In this document: in pieces, positions 30,084-39,562 of the stretch
Layout of the letters: every line of letters starts with the position of its first letter
How positions within the stretch are numbered: the first letter of the stretch is position 1
Assembly: GCF_003967355.1 (NCBI RefSeq)
Contig: NZ_BIFH01000033.1
Span: 62,001 to 126,000 of the forward strand
DNA: 64,000 nucleotides
From: Embleya hyalina
GTDB lineage: Bacteria > Actinomycetota > Actinomycetes > Streptomycetales > Streptomycetaceae
Direction: 5' to 3'
The notes under the pieces: generated by a model
Databases searched by the model: none
Seen by the model: only the letters and a program-made list of their open reading frames with translations
Told to the model about the DNA's origin: nothing
Translations under genes and position numbers: made by a program

Positions 30084-30620
30084 GTGAGCAACAACGCGCC
30101 CGGACCGTGGGGGCCGCAGCAGCCCGGTCCCGGACAGTGGGGGCCGCAGCCGGGTCCGCCCGGACCGTTCGGCTCGGGCCCGTACGGCGGCGCGCCGCCG
30201 CCGCAGCCGCCCCGCACCGGCAACGTGGGTCTGGCGGTCGCGGCCGGCGTGGTGGCGATGCTGGTCGGTGCCGGTGTGTACGGCGTGATCGTCAAATCGT
30301 TGGATGTTCAGAGCACCTGGTTCGGCGTGGGCGTCGCGGCGCTGATCGCGCTCGCGGTGGGTCGGGTCGGCGGGGCCGATCCGGTGCTGCCGGTGGTCGC
30401 CACGGTGCTGGCGCTGCTCGGGGTCGTCCTGGGGCAACTCACCGCGCTCACCCTGTCCGGTGCCGACGAACTGGACATCTCAGTGCTCGACGTGCTCACC
30501 GATTACGGCAGCGACCTGATGCGGGGCTGGAAGGACGGACTGGAGTTCTTCGACTTCCTCGTCTTCGGGTTCGCCGGGTTCGCGGCCTTCGGCATCACCA
30601 AGTCCATCGGCGAGAGGTAG
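30084..30620 (+). CDS. small membrane protein with Pro/Gly-rich head, function unknown
   Basis: 178 residues from GTG 30084 with GGGGGGA nine bases upstream. The first 45 residues are almost only Pro, Gly, Gln, Trp and Asn (PWGPQQPGPGQWGPQPG), then four hydrophobic helices follow at about 47-70, 79-95, 101-122 and 153-172. I do not recognise a family. It is placed between the M14 terminator and gap and has no coupled neighbours. Pro/Gly-rich heads on small membrane proteins are common in actinomycetes and often mediate protein contacts (general knowledge, not shown here). Confidence 0.65.
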   Translation: MSNNAPGPWGPQQPGPGQWGPQPGPPGPFGSGPYGGAPPPQPPRTGNVGLAVAAGVVAMLVGAGVYGVIVKSLDVQSTWFGVGVAALIALAVGRVGGADPVLPVVATVLALLGVVLGQLTALTLSGADELDISVLDVLTDYGSDLMRGWKDGLEFFDFLVFGFAGFAAFGITKSIGER

Positions 30621-31823
<1,203 letters not shown>

Positions 31824-31863
31824 CGGACCGGCACGCGTGCCGATAGTCGACGCTTGACGATGC

Positions 31864-31891
31864 GGGCCCGGGTGACACGTCACCCGGGCCC
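31864..31891 (+). terminator. terminator or attenuator between gap and pgk
   Basis: A perfect 12-bp stem (31864-31875 with 31880-31891) closes the loop CACG, 40 bases after the gap stop and without a U-run. Its right arm runs into the first copy of the duplicated pgk leader. Confidence 0.75.
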
Positions 31892-31952
31892 ACCGTTTCT
31901 TCGACATCCGAGCACGACCACTCCCCACCGTTTCTTCGACATCCGAGGACGA
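31889..31952 (+). repeat. 35-base tandem duplication in the pgk leader
   Basis: A 29-base block beginning CCCACCGTTTCTTCGACATC occurs at 31889-31917 and again at 31924-31952 with one difference: GAGCAC in the first copy, GAGGAC in the second. The second copy supplies the likely ribosome site of pgk (GAGGAC, ten bases before TTG 31960). The first copy therefore looks like a duplicated and inactivated ribosome-site region. Confidence 0.85.
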
Positions 31953-31959
31953 GTCGAAC

Positions 31960-33147
31960 TTGAAGACCATCGACGACATCGACGTATCCGGTAAGCGCGT
32001 CCTGGTGCGCGCCGACCTCAACGTCCCGCTCGACGGCGGACGCATCACCGACGACGGCCGGATCCGGGCGAGCGTGCCGACCATCGAGGCGCTGCGCGGT
32101 CGCGGCGCCAAGGTGATCGTGTGCTCGCACCTGGGTCGGCCCAAGGGCGCCCCCGAGCCCGAGTTCTCGCTCGCCCCGGTGGCCGCGCGGCTCGGCGAAC
32201 TCCTGGGCGCCGACGTGGCGTTCGCGACCGACACGGTCGGCGACAGCGCCCGGGCGACGGTCGGCAAGCTCGCCGACGGCGAGGTCGCGCTCCTGGAGAA
32301 CCTGCGCTTCAACCCGGGCGAGACGGCCAAGGACGACACCGAGCGCGGGGCGTTCGCGGACCGGCTCGCCGACCTCGCCGAGGTGTACGTGGGCGACGGT
32401 TTCGGCGCGGTGCACCGCAAGCACGCGTCGGTCTACGACGTGCCGGCCCGGCTGCCGCACGCGGTCGGCGGCCTGATCGCCACCGAGTTGGACGTGCTCA
32501 AGCGGCTCACCGACGACGTGCAGCGCCCGTACGCGGTGATCCTGGGCGGGTCGAAGGTCTCCGACAAGCTCGGTGTGATCGACAGCCTGCTGGAGCGCGC
32601 GGACCGCATCCTGGTCGGCGGCGGCATGGTGTTCACCTTTCTGGCCGCGCAGGGCCACGAGGTGGGCAAGTCGCTCCTGGAGCGGGACCAGATCGACCGG
32701 GTCCGCGAGTATCTGGCCCGGGCCGAGGCGAACGGCGTGGAGTTCGTACTGCCCGTCGACGTGATCGCGGCCACCGCGTTCGCCGCCGACGCGGACCACG
32801 CGGTGGTCTCCGTCGAGGCGATCCCGGCGGACCGGCTCGGTCTGGACATCGGTCCGGCGTCCGGCGAGCTGTTCGCCGACAAGCTGGCCGACGCGCAGAC
32901 GGTCTTCTGGAACGGCCCGATGGGCGTGTTCGAGATGGAGCCGTACAGCCACGGCACCCGCGCGGTGGCCCAGGGGCTGATCGACTCCGACGCGTTCACC
33001 GTGGTCGGCGGCGGCGACTCGGCCGCGGCCGTGCGCACCCTCGGCTTCGACGAGAACGCCTTCGGCCACATCTCCACCGGTGGCGGCGCGAGTCTGGAAT
33101 ACCTCGAAGGCAAGTCCCTGCCCGGCCTCGAAGCCCTGGAGGGCTGA
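31960..33147 (+). CDS. pgk: phosphoglycerate kinase
   Basis: 395 residues from TTG 31960, with GAGGAC ten bases upstream. The N-terminal substrate domain starts [15 protein letters not shown], followed by [10 protein letters not shown] and ENLRFNPGE; the C-terminal nucleotide domain shows [11 protein letters not shown] and GGGDSAAAV. The length is usual. It makes ATP from 1,3-bisphosphoglycerate in glycolysis. The rare TTG start and the duplicated leader may reduce or tune translation. tpiA starts five bases after its stop. Confidence 0.97.
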   Translation: MKTIDDIDVSGKRVLVRADLNVPLDGGRITDDGRIRASVPTIEALRGRGAKVIVCSHLGRPKGAPEPEFSLAPVAARLGELLGADVAFATDTVGDSARATVGKLADGEVALLENLRFNPGETAKDDTERGAFADRLADLAEVYVGDGFGAVHRKHASVYDVPARLPHAVGGLIATELDVLKRLTDDVQRPYAVILGGSKVSDKLGVIDSLLERADRILVGGGMVFTFLAAQGHEVGKSLLERDQIDRVREYLARAEANGVEFVLPVDVIAATAFAADADHAVVSVEAIPADRLGLDIGPASGELFADKLADAQTVFWNGPMGVFEMEPYSHGTRAVAQGLIDSDAFTVVGGGDSAAAVRTLGFDENAFGHISTGGGASLEYLEGKSLPGLEALEG

Positions 33148-33152
33148 ATCCG

Positions 33153-33947
33153 ATGTCCGCCGTGAAGAACACCTCCGGTCGTATCCCGCTGATGGCGGGC
33201 AACTGGAAGATGAACCTCAACCACATCGAGGCCATCTCCCTGGTGCAAAAGCTCGCGTTCACCCTGAACGACAAGGACTTCGACCGGGTCGAGGTCGCGG
33301 TCCTGCCCCCGTTCACCGACCTGCGCTCGGTGCAGACCATGGTCGAGGCGGACAAGCTCCGCTTCACCTTCGGCGCGCAGGACATCTCGCGGCACGCGGG
33401 CGGCGCGTACACCGGCGAGATCGCCGGGTCGATGCTGGCCAAGCTCAACTGCACCTACGCGCTGGTCGGCCACTCCGAGCGGCGCCAGTACCACCACGAG
33501 GACGACGCGCTGGTCAACGCCAAGGCGCACGCCGCGTACGCGAGCGGCCTGGTGCCGATCGTGTGCGTCGGCGAGGGACTGGACGTGCGCAAGGCCGGCG
33601 AGCACGTCGCGTACACGCTCGCCCAGGTCGAGGGCGCGCTGAAGGGCATCACCCCCGAGCAGGCCGAGTCCGTGGTGATCGCCTACGAGCCGGTCTGGGC
33701 GATCGGCACGGGCGAGGTGGCCACCCCGGAGAACGCGCAGGAGGTGTGCGCGGCGATTCGGGGCAAGCTCGCCGAGCTGTACTCCGCCGACCTGGCGGAC
33801 CGGGTGCGGGTGCTGTACGGCGGTTCGATGAAGCCGAACAACGTGGCCGGCCTGATGGCGCAGGCCGACGTGGACGGCGGCCTGGTCGGCGGCGCCTGCC
33901 TCCTCGCGGAGGACTTCGCGCGGATCGTGCGCTACCAGGAGCAGTAG
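33153..33947 (+). CDS. tpiA: triosephosphate isomerase
   Basis: 264 residues from ATG 33153 with GGAGGG nine bases upstream, inside the end of pgk. Active-site residues are all present: Lys19 in AGNWKMN, the catalytic His in VGHSERR, and the catalytic Glu in [10 protein letters not shown], followed by the phosphate loop VLYGGSMK. It interconverts dihydroxyacetone phosphate and glyceraldehyde 3-phosphate. It is co-transcribed with pgk and followed by a perfect hairpin. In the Streptomyces order I recall, secG follows directly; here two accessory genes intervene. Confidence 0.97.
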   Translation: MSAVKNTSGRIPLMAGNWKMNLNHIEAISLVQKLAFTLNDKDFDRVEVAVLPPFTDLRSVQTMVEADKLRFTFGAQDISRHAGGAYTGEIAGSMLAKLNCTYALVGHSERRQYHHEDDALVNAKAHAAYASGLVPIVCVGEGLDVRKAGEHVAYTLAQVEGALKGITPEQAESVVIAYEPVWAIGTGEVATPENAQEVCAAIRGKLAELYSADLADRVRVLYGGSMKPNNVAGLMAQADVDGGLVGGACLLAEDFARIVRYQEQ

Positions 33948-33964
33948 GACCGACGCCGGTCGAT

Positions 33965-33995
33965 CGGGCCCGGGGCGCACGTCGCCCCGGGCCCG
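33965..33995 (+). terminator. terminator after tpiA
   Basis: A perfect 13-bp stem (33965-33977 with 33983-33995) closes a CACGT loop, 17 bases after the tpiA stop. Confidence 0.8.
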
Positions 33996-34182
33996 ACGCG
34001 TGTCCGAGATTGTGCGCCGATCGGTCATCGGGGCCGGAATCACGCGTTCCTCATAAACCCGATGCGAGTATTTCCAACCCGCTTGCCCCACCCATAACCG
34101 GTACCTGACGATAAGTCATCGCCAAGTGGCCGGTAGTCGCCCCTCTGCGGCGACTGTGGCCGGCTGCCCCCAGGGGGTGCGG

Positions 34183-35877
34183 GTGTCCTTTCCAGACATG
34201 TCCAGAACCGGGGATACCGGAGCCACACGGTATCTGTGTACGGGTGCGGAGATCGACGAGCGGTTCGCCGCGCGAGTGATCGAGGAACTGTGGGAGAACG
34301 CGCACCGGGACCGCGCGCCTTCCTACGGATACAACGAACAGGCGGTCCTGGAGCACGCGTTGGCCGCCCGCAGGCGGCGGATCCTGCGCGACGTGATCGC
34401 GTTCCTGGTGCCGGTGATGATGGCCCTGATCGGCTTCGGCCCCGCGGCCGGGCTGACCTGGCTGGCGCTGGTGCTCTTCTTCGGCCTGATGACGGTGCGC
34501 AGCGGCGTCGTGGGCGGGGGTGGTGTGCGCGACCTCCGGAGCCGGGCGGCGGCGCAGGTGTCGTGGGTGGCGGCGCTGCTGTTCGGGCTGATGTTGTACG
34601 TGGTGGCGGGCGGGACCGGTGAGCCGCCGGACTTCACGATGATCGTGCTGACCGTGCTGCCCGCCTACGCCGTGGTGGTGTTCGTGGTGTGGATCGAGCG
34701 GATGCAGCAGCGTGCCACGGTGGTCTCGGACCTGGGCCCCGGGCGCACCTGGGTGCCGACGGTGCCGCCGGCCGGCCCGGCGCCGGTCGGCGGGGTCGGC
34801 ACGTTACAGGGGGCGCTGACCGAGGTGTTGCCGCCGCGCCCGACGCACGCCCCGGTCGACGTCGCCGAGTCGCCGCCGCCGGCGTCGGTGGTGCCGCCGC
34901 CGATCCCGTCCGTCGTGCGCTACAGCGGCTACGTGCCGTTCGTCGGCGCCGGCGAGTTGGTGGAGAGCTGGACCTTCCCGGTCGAACTGCGCGGGGCCGG
35001 GCCCTCCGTCCTCGACGCGCCGCGGTCGCGTATCGCCGACAAGAACGGATACACCCCGTTCACCGTCGACGAGCTGACCGGTGCGATCTGCACCGCGTTC
35101 GAGGGGTTGTCCCGGTCCGAGGAGGGCCGGCACCGGTTGACCGGGCTGAGTGTGCAGATGCACGAGTTCAGCAGCGGGATCACCGGCGGCGCGGTGCCGC
35201 CGCCGGTCGAGGCGACCCGACGCTACCTGTGCGTGCGGGTGGGCACGTGGTCGCAGGAGGTGGTCGTCTCGGTACTGATCCGCTTCACCCTGGACGGCCG
35301 CATGTTGTACACCGAGCTGCACGAGTTGGTGCTGCCGCCGATCCGGCCCGACTTCCATGTCGCCGACGAGTGGCTGCACGCCGCCGACGCGGCCACCCTG
35401 TGGGGGGCGTTCGGCCACGGGCTCGTGGAGGCGCCGGGGCTGATGGCCTCGGCGGCGGGCCGGCTGATGCGGGTGTGGACCTCGTGGTGGCGCCGGGCCG
35501 GCAACCTGCGCGCGGCGCACGAGCGCACCGCCCGCAACCTCCCGGTGGACCGGGGCGCGCGGGCCTCGGTGCGCGAGTTGGGCGCGTCGGCGAACTACGC
35601 CACGTTCTTCCAGAACTCGGACGCGGAGAAATACCTCAAGCTGATCGAGCGCAAGTTCACCGTATTCGTGCTGGACTTCCTCCAGCGCCGGAACGTGGAT
35701 GTCACCGAGTATCGGCAGCGGAACGAGCTGGTGCTCAACAACGGGATCATCCAGCACGTCTCGGGTGATCTCAACAACAGCGGCGCGATCGTCGCGGGCC
35801 GCGGCAACCAGGCGTCCGTGCGCGGTTCCGGCGGGGTCGGCACCGGCGCACGATCGACAGCGGGAGGTACCTCGTGA
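34183..35877 (+). CDS. accessory four-helix membrane protein with C-terminal RHIM-like motif, function unknown
   Basis: 564 residues from GTG 34183 (GGGGG five bases upstream); ATG 34198 is an alternative. After a short N-terminal region four membrane helices lie at about 70-86, 90-105, 125-142 and 151-171. A Pro-rich linker follows (about 190-235), then a soluble domain starting RYSGYVPFVGAGELVESWTF. The last ~40 residues hold SGDLNNSGAIVAGRGN, a motif repeated in the next gene. Leu208 is encoded by TTA (34804-34806), the only TTA I found in the window, so translation may need the bldA tRNA. No known domain is recognised. The next gene overlaps its stop by four bases. Confidence 0.7.
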   Translation: MSFPDMSRTGDTGATRYLCTGAEIDERFAARVIEELWENAHRDRAPSYGYNEQAVLEHALAARRRRILRDVIAFLVPVMMALIGFGPAAGLTWLALVLFFGLMTVRSGVVGGGGVRDLRSRAAAQVSWVAALLFGLMLYVVAGGTGEPPDFTMIVLTVLPAYAVVVFVVWIERMQQRATVVSDLGPGRTWVPTVPPAGPAPVGGVGTLQGALTEVLPPRPTHAPVDVAESPPPASVVPPPIPSVVRYSGYVPFVGAGELVESWTFPVELRGAGPSVLDAPRSRIADKNGYTPFTVDELTGAICTAFEGLSRSEEGRHRLTGLSVQMHEFSSGITGGAVPPPVEATRRYLCVRVGTWSQEVVVSVLIRFTLDGRMLYTELHELVLPPIRPDFHVADEWLHAADAATLWGAFGHGLVEAPGLMASAAGRLMRVWTSWWRRAGNLRAAHERTARNLPVDRGARASVRELGASANYATFFQNSDAEKYLKLIERKFTVFVLDFLQRRNVDVTEYRQRNELVLNNGIIQHVSGDLNNSGAIVAGRGNQASVRGSGGVGTGARSTAGGTS

Positions 35878-36218
35878 ACGCCGCCGAATCGAACGTGACC
35901 GGGCCGGAGCCCGAGGACGAGGGCGCGGGCGAGCCGCGCAACGACGGGATCAGCCTGTCGGGCGGCCCGGTGACCAACACCGGCGCGATCGTGGCGGGCG
36001 GTGACAACCGGGTCACGGTGCGACGCACGGGCGCGGTGCGCGGCACCCGGGACGCCGGGCGCGGGCACCCGCTGACCAGCACCGGTGCGCTGGTCAGCGG
36101 CAGTGGCCACGAGGTGGAGCTGGAGGACACCGGCGACGTCGAGCCGGCCGACGCTTCGGCGAAGGATGCCGGGGACGGGTGGTCGCCGGGCGAGCGGAGC
36201 ACGCCCGACCAGCCGTAA
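35874..36218 (+). CDS. small partner protein with two RHIM-like motifs, function unknown
   Basis: 114 residues from GTG 35874, whose GTGA overlaps the upstream stop, so the two are translated together. It is acidic and low in complexity, with no membrane segment. Two segments repeat the C-terminal motif of its neighbour: VTNTGAIVAGGDNRVTV (about residues 33-49) and LTSTGALVSGSGHEVEL (about 67-83). The pattern hydrophobic-V-x-G-x-x-N/H is reminiscent of RHIM/BASS amyloid signalling motifs, in which neighbouring proteins stack through shared motifs. That reading is inference; no effector domain is visible. Confidence 0.6.
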   Translation: MNAAESNVTGPEPEDEGAGEPRNDGISLSGGPVTNTGAIVAGGDNRVTVRRTGAVRGTRDAGRGHPLTSTGALVSGSGHEVELEDTGDVEPADASAKDAGDGWSPGERSTPDQP

Positions 36219-36344
36219 TACTATGATCCGCCGGATTAGCCGAAGGGCCGCACGGCTCCCACTTGCGGGGCGCGGCAGCGTACTCTGTCCGGTGGCCGGG
36301 AATCTCCGGCCTCCGCGTTCCGCCAGAAGGAGTTGGGCCCGGCC

Positions 36345-36581
36345 GTGATCACCGGTTTCTCGATCGCCCTGATCGTCTTCAGCCTGCTCATGGTGCTGTT
36401 GGTGCTGCTGCACAAGGGCAAGGGCGGCGGCCTGTCGGACCTGTTCGGCGGCGGCATGTCCTCCTCGCTCGGCGGTTCCTCCGTCGTGGAGAAGAACCTC
36501 GACCGCATGACCATCATCGTCGGCGTGTGCTGGATCACGACGATCGTCGTACTCGGTCTGCTCCTCAAGAACTCGTACTGA
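36345..36581 (+). CDS. secG: protein translocase subunit SecG
   Basis: 78 residues from GTG 36345, with AAGGAG 12 bases upstream; the TTG at 36333 abuts that site and is unlikely. Two membrane helices flank the conserved cytoplasmic loop HKGKGGGLSDLFGGGM and SSLGGSSVVEKNLDR. SecG is the small helper subunit of the SecYEG channel and aids SecA-driven protein export. It normally follows tpiA in actinomycetes; here a two-gene insertion separates them. Confidence 0.92.
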   Translation: MITGFSIALIVFSLLMVLLVLLHKGKGGGLSDLFGGGMSSSLGGSSVVEKNLDRMTIIVGVCWITTIVVLGLLLKNSY

Positions 36582-36694
36582 CGACTCGTATCGACAAACG
36601 CGTACCGACAGGGCCGGTTCGGCCGCTGTTTCCACCCGCGCGGTGGCCTTTCTGACGGACTGTCGGAAACGGTCGGAAAAGGGCCACCGCTCGG

Positions 36695-36723
36695 TTCAAC
36701 CTTGCGCGGGGCGCACGTACACT
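36695..36723 (+). promoter_or_regulatory. candidate promoter of the rbpA-type gene
   Basis: TTCAAC (36695-36700) and TACACT (36718-36723) are separated by 17 bases, giving a start near 36730 and a leader of about 50 bases. The -35 match is modest. A SigR-type GGAAT-N18-GTT arrangement, expected for some rbpA genes, was looked for and not found. Confidence 0.45.
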
Positions 36724-36779
36724 GGACGCCAAGCCGCGCGACGGGGGCGCGACCTCAAGGACCAAGGGGAGTTTTTACC

Positions 36780-37115
36780 GTGGCAAGTGGCAACGCCATC
36801 CGTGGGAGTCGGGTCGGCGCCGGCCCGATGGGTGAGGCTGAGCGCGGCGAAGCAGCCCCACGTCTCCGTATTTCTTTCTGGTGCGCGAACAAGCACGAGA
36901 CCCAGCCGAGCTTCGCGACCGACGCTCAGGTCCCCGAGACGTGGGACTGCCCCCGCTGCGGTCTGCCCGCCGGGCAGGACCAGCACAACCCGCCGGACGC
37001 CCCGCGTACCGAGCCCTACAAGACGCACCTCGCCTACGTGCGCGAGCGGCGCAGCGACGCGGACGGCGAGGCGATCCTCGCCGAGGCGCTGGCCAAGCTG
37101 CGCGGCGAACTCTGA
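36780..37115 (+). CDS. rbpA: RbpA-family RNA polymerase-binding protein
   Basis: 111 residues from GTG 36780 with AAGGGGA upstream. The zinc-binding core is WCANKH and CPRCG, matching the C-x3-H / C-x2-C ligands of RbpA. The sigma-interacting helix region shows THLAYVRERRSD, with the RERR that in RbpA contacts the sigma factor. RbpA proteins bind RNA polymerase with the principal sigma factor and stabilise the open complex. It lacks the longer C-terminal tail of the classical Streptomyces RbpA (about 124 residues), so it may be a paralogue. A strong terminator follows. Confidence 0.85.
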   Translation: MASGNAIRGSRVGAGPMGEAERGEAAPRLRISFWCANKHETQPSFATDAQVPETWDCPRCGLPAGQDQHNPPDAPRTEPYKTHLAYVRERRSDADGEAILAEALAKLRGEL

Positions 37116-37176
37116 GTCCGATTCCGGGCTCGACGAGCGTGTACCCGTACGGTCGGCCGTAGGCCGCCGTCGGGGG

Positions 37177-37233
37177 AGCCGCCGGGAGTGACGACCCACC
37201 TTCGGGTGCCGTCGTGACTCCCGGCGGCTTTTT
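37177..37233. terminator. strong rho-independent terminator, rbpA / TPR gene
   Basis: Arms 37177-37195 and 37211-37229 pair over 19 positions with one mismatch, capped by CACC-TTCG-GGTG, and are followed on the plus strand by TTTTT. This is the clearest U-tract terminator in the window. It separates rbpA from the convergent TPR-like gene. Confidence 0.92.
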
Positions 37234-37271
37234 GTCGTGCGTCGTTCGGCGCGCGCCGAACGGGCCGGGTG

Positions 37272-38633
37272 TCAGTCGCGGGCGGGCAGTGCCTCCTGGG
37301 GGACCGGGCGGTGTACGCGGCGGCGGTCGGTCTGGTGGGGGAGCGGGCGCCGGCCGCGTTCGATCCAGTCCGGCAACTCCTCGCCGGTGGCCGCGAGCCA
37401 GCGGTTGCGCACCGCGTCGGGGTCGGCGTGGTGGGCCCGCACCAGGGTGTCGCCGGCCAGGTCGGAGACGCGGTCCAGGTTCAGCGCGGTGCCCACGCCC
37501 AGGGCCGCGGCGAGCGGCGGCACCGCGTCGGCGGGTCTGCCGGCGGCGACCAGGACGATGCCGTACAGCGCGTAGGTGACCGGGACTTCGGGGCGGCGGG
37601 CCAGCACGGGGTCGGCCCGCACCCGTCTCGCCCGCAGCCGGACCGCCTCCTCCAGCGCGTCCACCGCCTCCTCGTGCGCGCCGGCGGCGCTGTGCAGCAG
37701 GCCCAGACTCTGCAGCGAGGCGGCGAGTTCGTCCTCGCGGCGCCCGGCGGGGGCGTGCTCCGCGCTCGCGTAGCCGCGGCGCACCTCGACCGCCTCGGCG
37801 GCCAGGGCGATCGCCTCGGGGCCGCGGCCGAGGCGGGCGAGCAGGGTGGCGTGCCGGAGCAGCACGGCGGCCTGCCGGGCCTCGGGCGGGCCGACCCCGA
37901 GCAGCCGTTCGGCCTCGGTGAACGCGGCCAGCGCGGGTTCGCTCGCGCCGCCGGCGGCGAGTCGGCCGGCGAGTTCGTCCAGGGACAGGGCGAGTTCGAC
38001 CCGGTGCCGCTCGGGCGTGCGGGCGGCGAGGGTGCGGAAGAGCTGTACCGACTCGTGCAGCGCGCCGAGCGCGGCCGGCCCGTCGCCGTGGTCGCCGAGT
38101 CGGGCGCCCGACTCGCGCAGGGCCAACGCGAGCAGCGGGCGGTGCGCGCGGTGGTCGAACGCGGCCAGTCGGCGGGCGTGTTCGGTGGCGCTCGCGGCCA
38201 CCTTCACCGCGTCCTCGGTGCGGCCGTCGGCGGCCAATACGGCGGCGAACGCGCGCAGTCCGCCGACCAGGGCGGGCCCGTGCCGGCGATGGTCCCGCGC
38301 GGCGAGCGTGCCCAGCATCCGCACCGCGGCGCGGGCGGGCGCGGCGGCGTCGGCGTGCCGACCGGCGCGGGTCAACTGCCGTGCCTTCTCGGTCAACATC
38401 TCGGCCCGGGTCGCCTCGGCGTCGTCGGCCTCGGCCGGAGCGCCCGCGCCGCCCGGCGGATTCGGTTCCGGTTCGGCCGGATCCGGCCCCTCGGTCCGTG
38501 CGGGTTCGGCGAAGGGCGGCGCGGCGGGCGGGGTTTCGGGCGTGGCGAGGCCCGGACACGGCGACTGCTGCTCGCGCCGGTGCCGGTATTCCTCCAGGTG
38601 ACGCTCATGGCGTCGCAGCCATCCGAACCGCAC
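37272..38633 (-). CDS. TPR-like repeat protein
   Basis: 453 residues from GTG 38633 with AGGTGGGGA upstream on its strand; the longer open frame to 38789 lacks a better start. A Pro/Glu-rich segment (about residues 25-65) precedes an all-helical body of repeated 34-40 residue units rich in Ala, Leu and Arg, for example AAAPARAAVRMLGTLAARDHRRHGPAL and EAIALAAEAVEVRRGYAS in abbreviated form. These are TPR-like helix pairs used in protein contact. No catalytic domain or membrane segment is visible. It is convergent with rbpA and divergent from a lipoprotein gene. Confidence 0.68.
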   Translation of the reverse strand: MRFGWLRRHERHLEEYRHRREQQSPCPGLATPETPPAAPPFAEPARTEGPDPAEPEPNPPGGAGAPAEADDAEATRAEMLTEKARQLTRAGRHADAAAPARAAVRMLGTLAARDHRRHGPALVGGLRAFAAVLAADGRTEDAVKVAASATEHARRLAAFDHRAHRPLLALALRESGARLGDHGDGPAALGALHESVQLFRTLAARTPERHRVELALSLDELAGRLAAGGASEPALAAFTEAERLLGVGPPEARQAAVLLRHATLLARLGRGPEAIALAAEAVEVRRGYASAEHAPAGRREDELAASLQSLGLLHSAAGAHEEAVDALEEAVRLRARRVRADPVLARRPEVPVTYALYGIVLVAAGRPADAVPPLAAALGVGTALNLDRVSDLAGDTLVRAHHADPDAVRNRWLAATGEELPDWIERGRRPLPHQTDRRRVHRPVPQEALPARD

Positions 38634-38909
38634 GGGTCCCCACCTCGCCTCTGGTCCCGAAGACCTCCGCGTGACGCTATCGCGAGCGGGCGGCCGACGG
38701 GGCCGAACGGGTACGGATCCGGCCACGAACACCCGACCGAGACGACAGCGGGATGTCCGCGGCATGCCGGTTTGCCCGGTCCGGTTCACTCCTTGGGCTC
38801 GGCTTCGCCGACTCGGCGGCGGATCCCGGGTGCTCGCGTTCCAAGATCGCTAATGTGTGCGAGTTCCATCGAAGTACGGGCGCGCCGCGCCCGACGCACA
38901 GGGGGTTCG

Positions 38910-39518
38910 ATGTATCCGATCACACGCAGGATCTTGGGCGGGATCACCGCCGTGACGATCGGCGCGCTCGCGCTGGTCGCCTGCGACGCGGACGACGAGA
39001 AGGACACATCCAAGGCGGCCGACGGCCCGACCGCGACGGCGCCGGTGATCGCGCCGCCGCCCTCCGGCAACCCCGGCGGCTCCGGTACGCCGGCCGGCCA
39101 GGCGCCGAAGTCGACCAAGCCGTCGGCGAGTCGGTCCTCGGCGGGCGATCCCGGCGACGATTGTGGCCCGGCGCCGACGACCAAGCCCGGACACCGGATC
39201 GTCCATCCCGTCAAGGCACCGAGCAAGGACTCGTTGTACTACCGCGACACCAGGTTCGTGTGCGACCCCAACGACGGCCACTACGAGCCGGTCGGCGCCG
39301 AGCAGACGCCGCTGCGCTTCGCGGCGCAGGCCACGGGCACGCTGTCCGGGCCGGCCCCGTGGAAGGCGCAGTACCTCGGCCAGGTGTGGGACCACATCGA
39401 CAAGTGCCTGGCCGGTCGGACCGACCCCGGACACGCGTGCTCGTCGTTCGGGGCCTACGAGGTCACCCTGAACGCCGCCGGCGAGATCAGCGAGATCAGG
39501 GAGATCTTCCACTCCTGA
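38910..39518 (+). CDS. lipoprotein, function unknown
   Basis: 202 residues from ATG 38910 with AGGGGG six bases upstream. Residues 1-25 are a lipoprotein signal: Arg-Arg, a hydrophobic core and the lipobox LVAC with Cys25. A flexible linker rich in Pro, Ser, Gly and Thr (about 35-80) leads to a small globular domain of about 120 residues with cysteines in DDCGPA, FVCDPN, DKCLAG and HACSSF that could form two disulfides. I do not recognise the domain. It is divergent from the TPR-like gene. Confidence 0.7.
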   Translation: MYPITRRILGGITAVTIGALALVACDADDEKDTSKAADGPTATAPVIAPPPSGNPGGSGTPAGQAPKSTKPSASRSSAGDPGDDCGPAPTTKPGHRIVHPVKAPSKDSLYYRDTRFVCDPNDGHYEPVGAEQTPLRFAAQATGTLSGPAPWKAQYLGQVWDHIDKCLAGRTDPGHACSSFGAYEVTLNAAGEISEIREIFHS

Positions 39519-39530
39519 CCCGCCGGCCCG

Positions 39531-39561
39531 GCCGGACTCTCCCACGGCGGGAGAGTCCGGC
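39531..39561. terminator. bidirectional terminator after the lipoprotein
   Basis: A perfect 13-bp stem (39531-39543 with 39549-39561) closes an ACGGC loop between two convergent genes, 12 bases after the lipoprotein stop and next to the end of the repeat-protein gene. Confidence 0.8.
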
Positions 39562-39562
39562 A

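Noticed and set aside
36665..36696. SigR-type promoter (GGAAT-N18-GTT) for the rbpA-type gene
   Set aside because: GGAAA sequences are present but the distances to GTT are 14 and 24, not 18.
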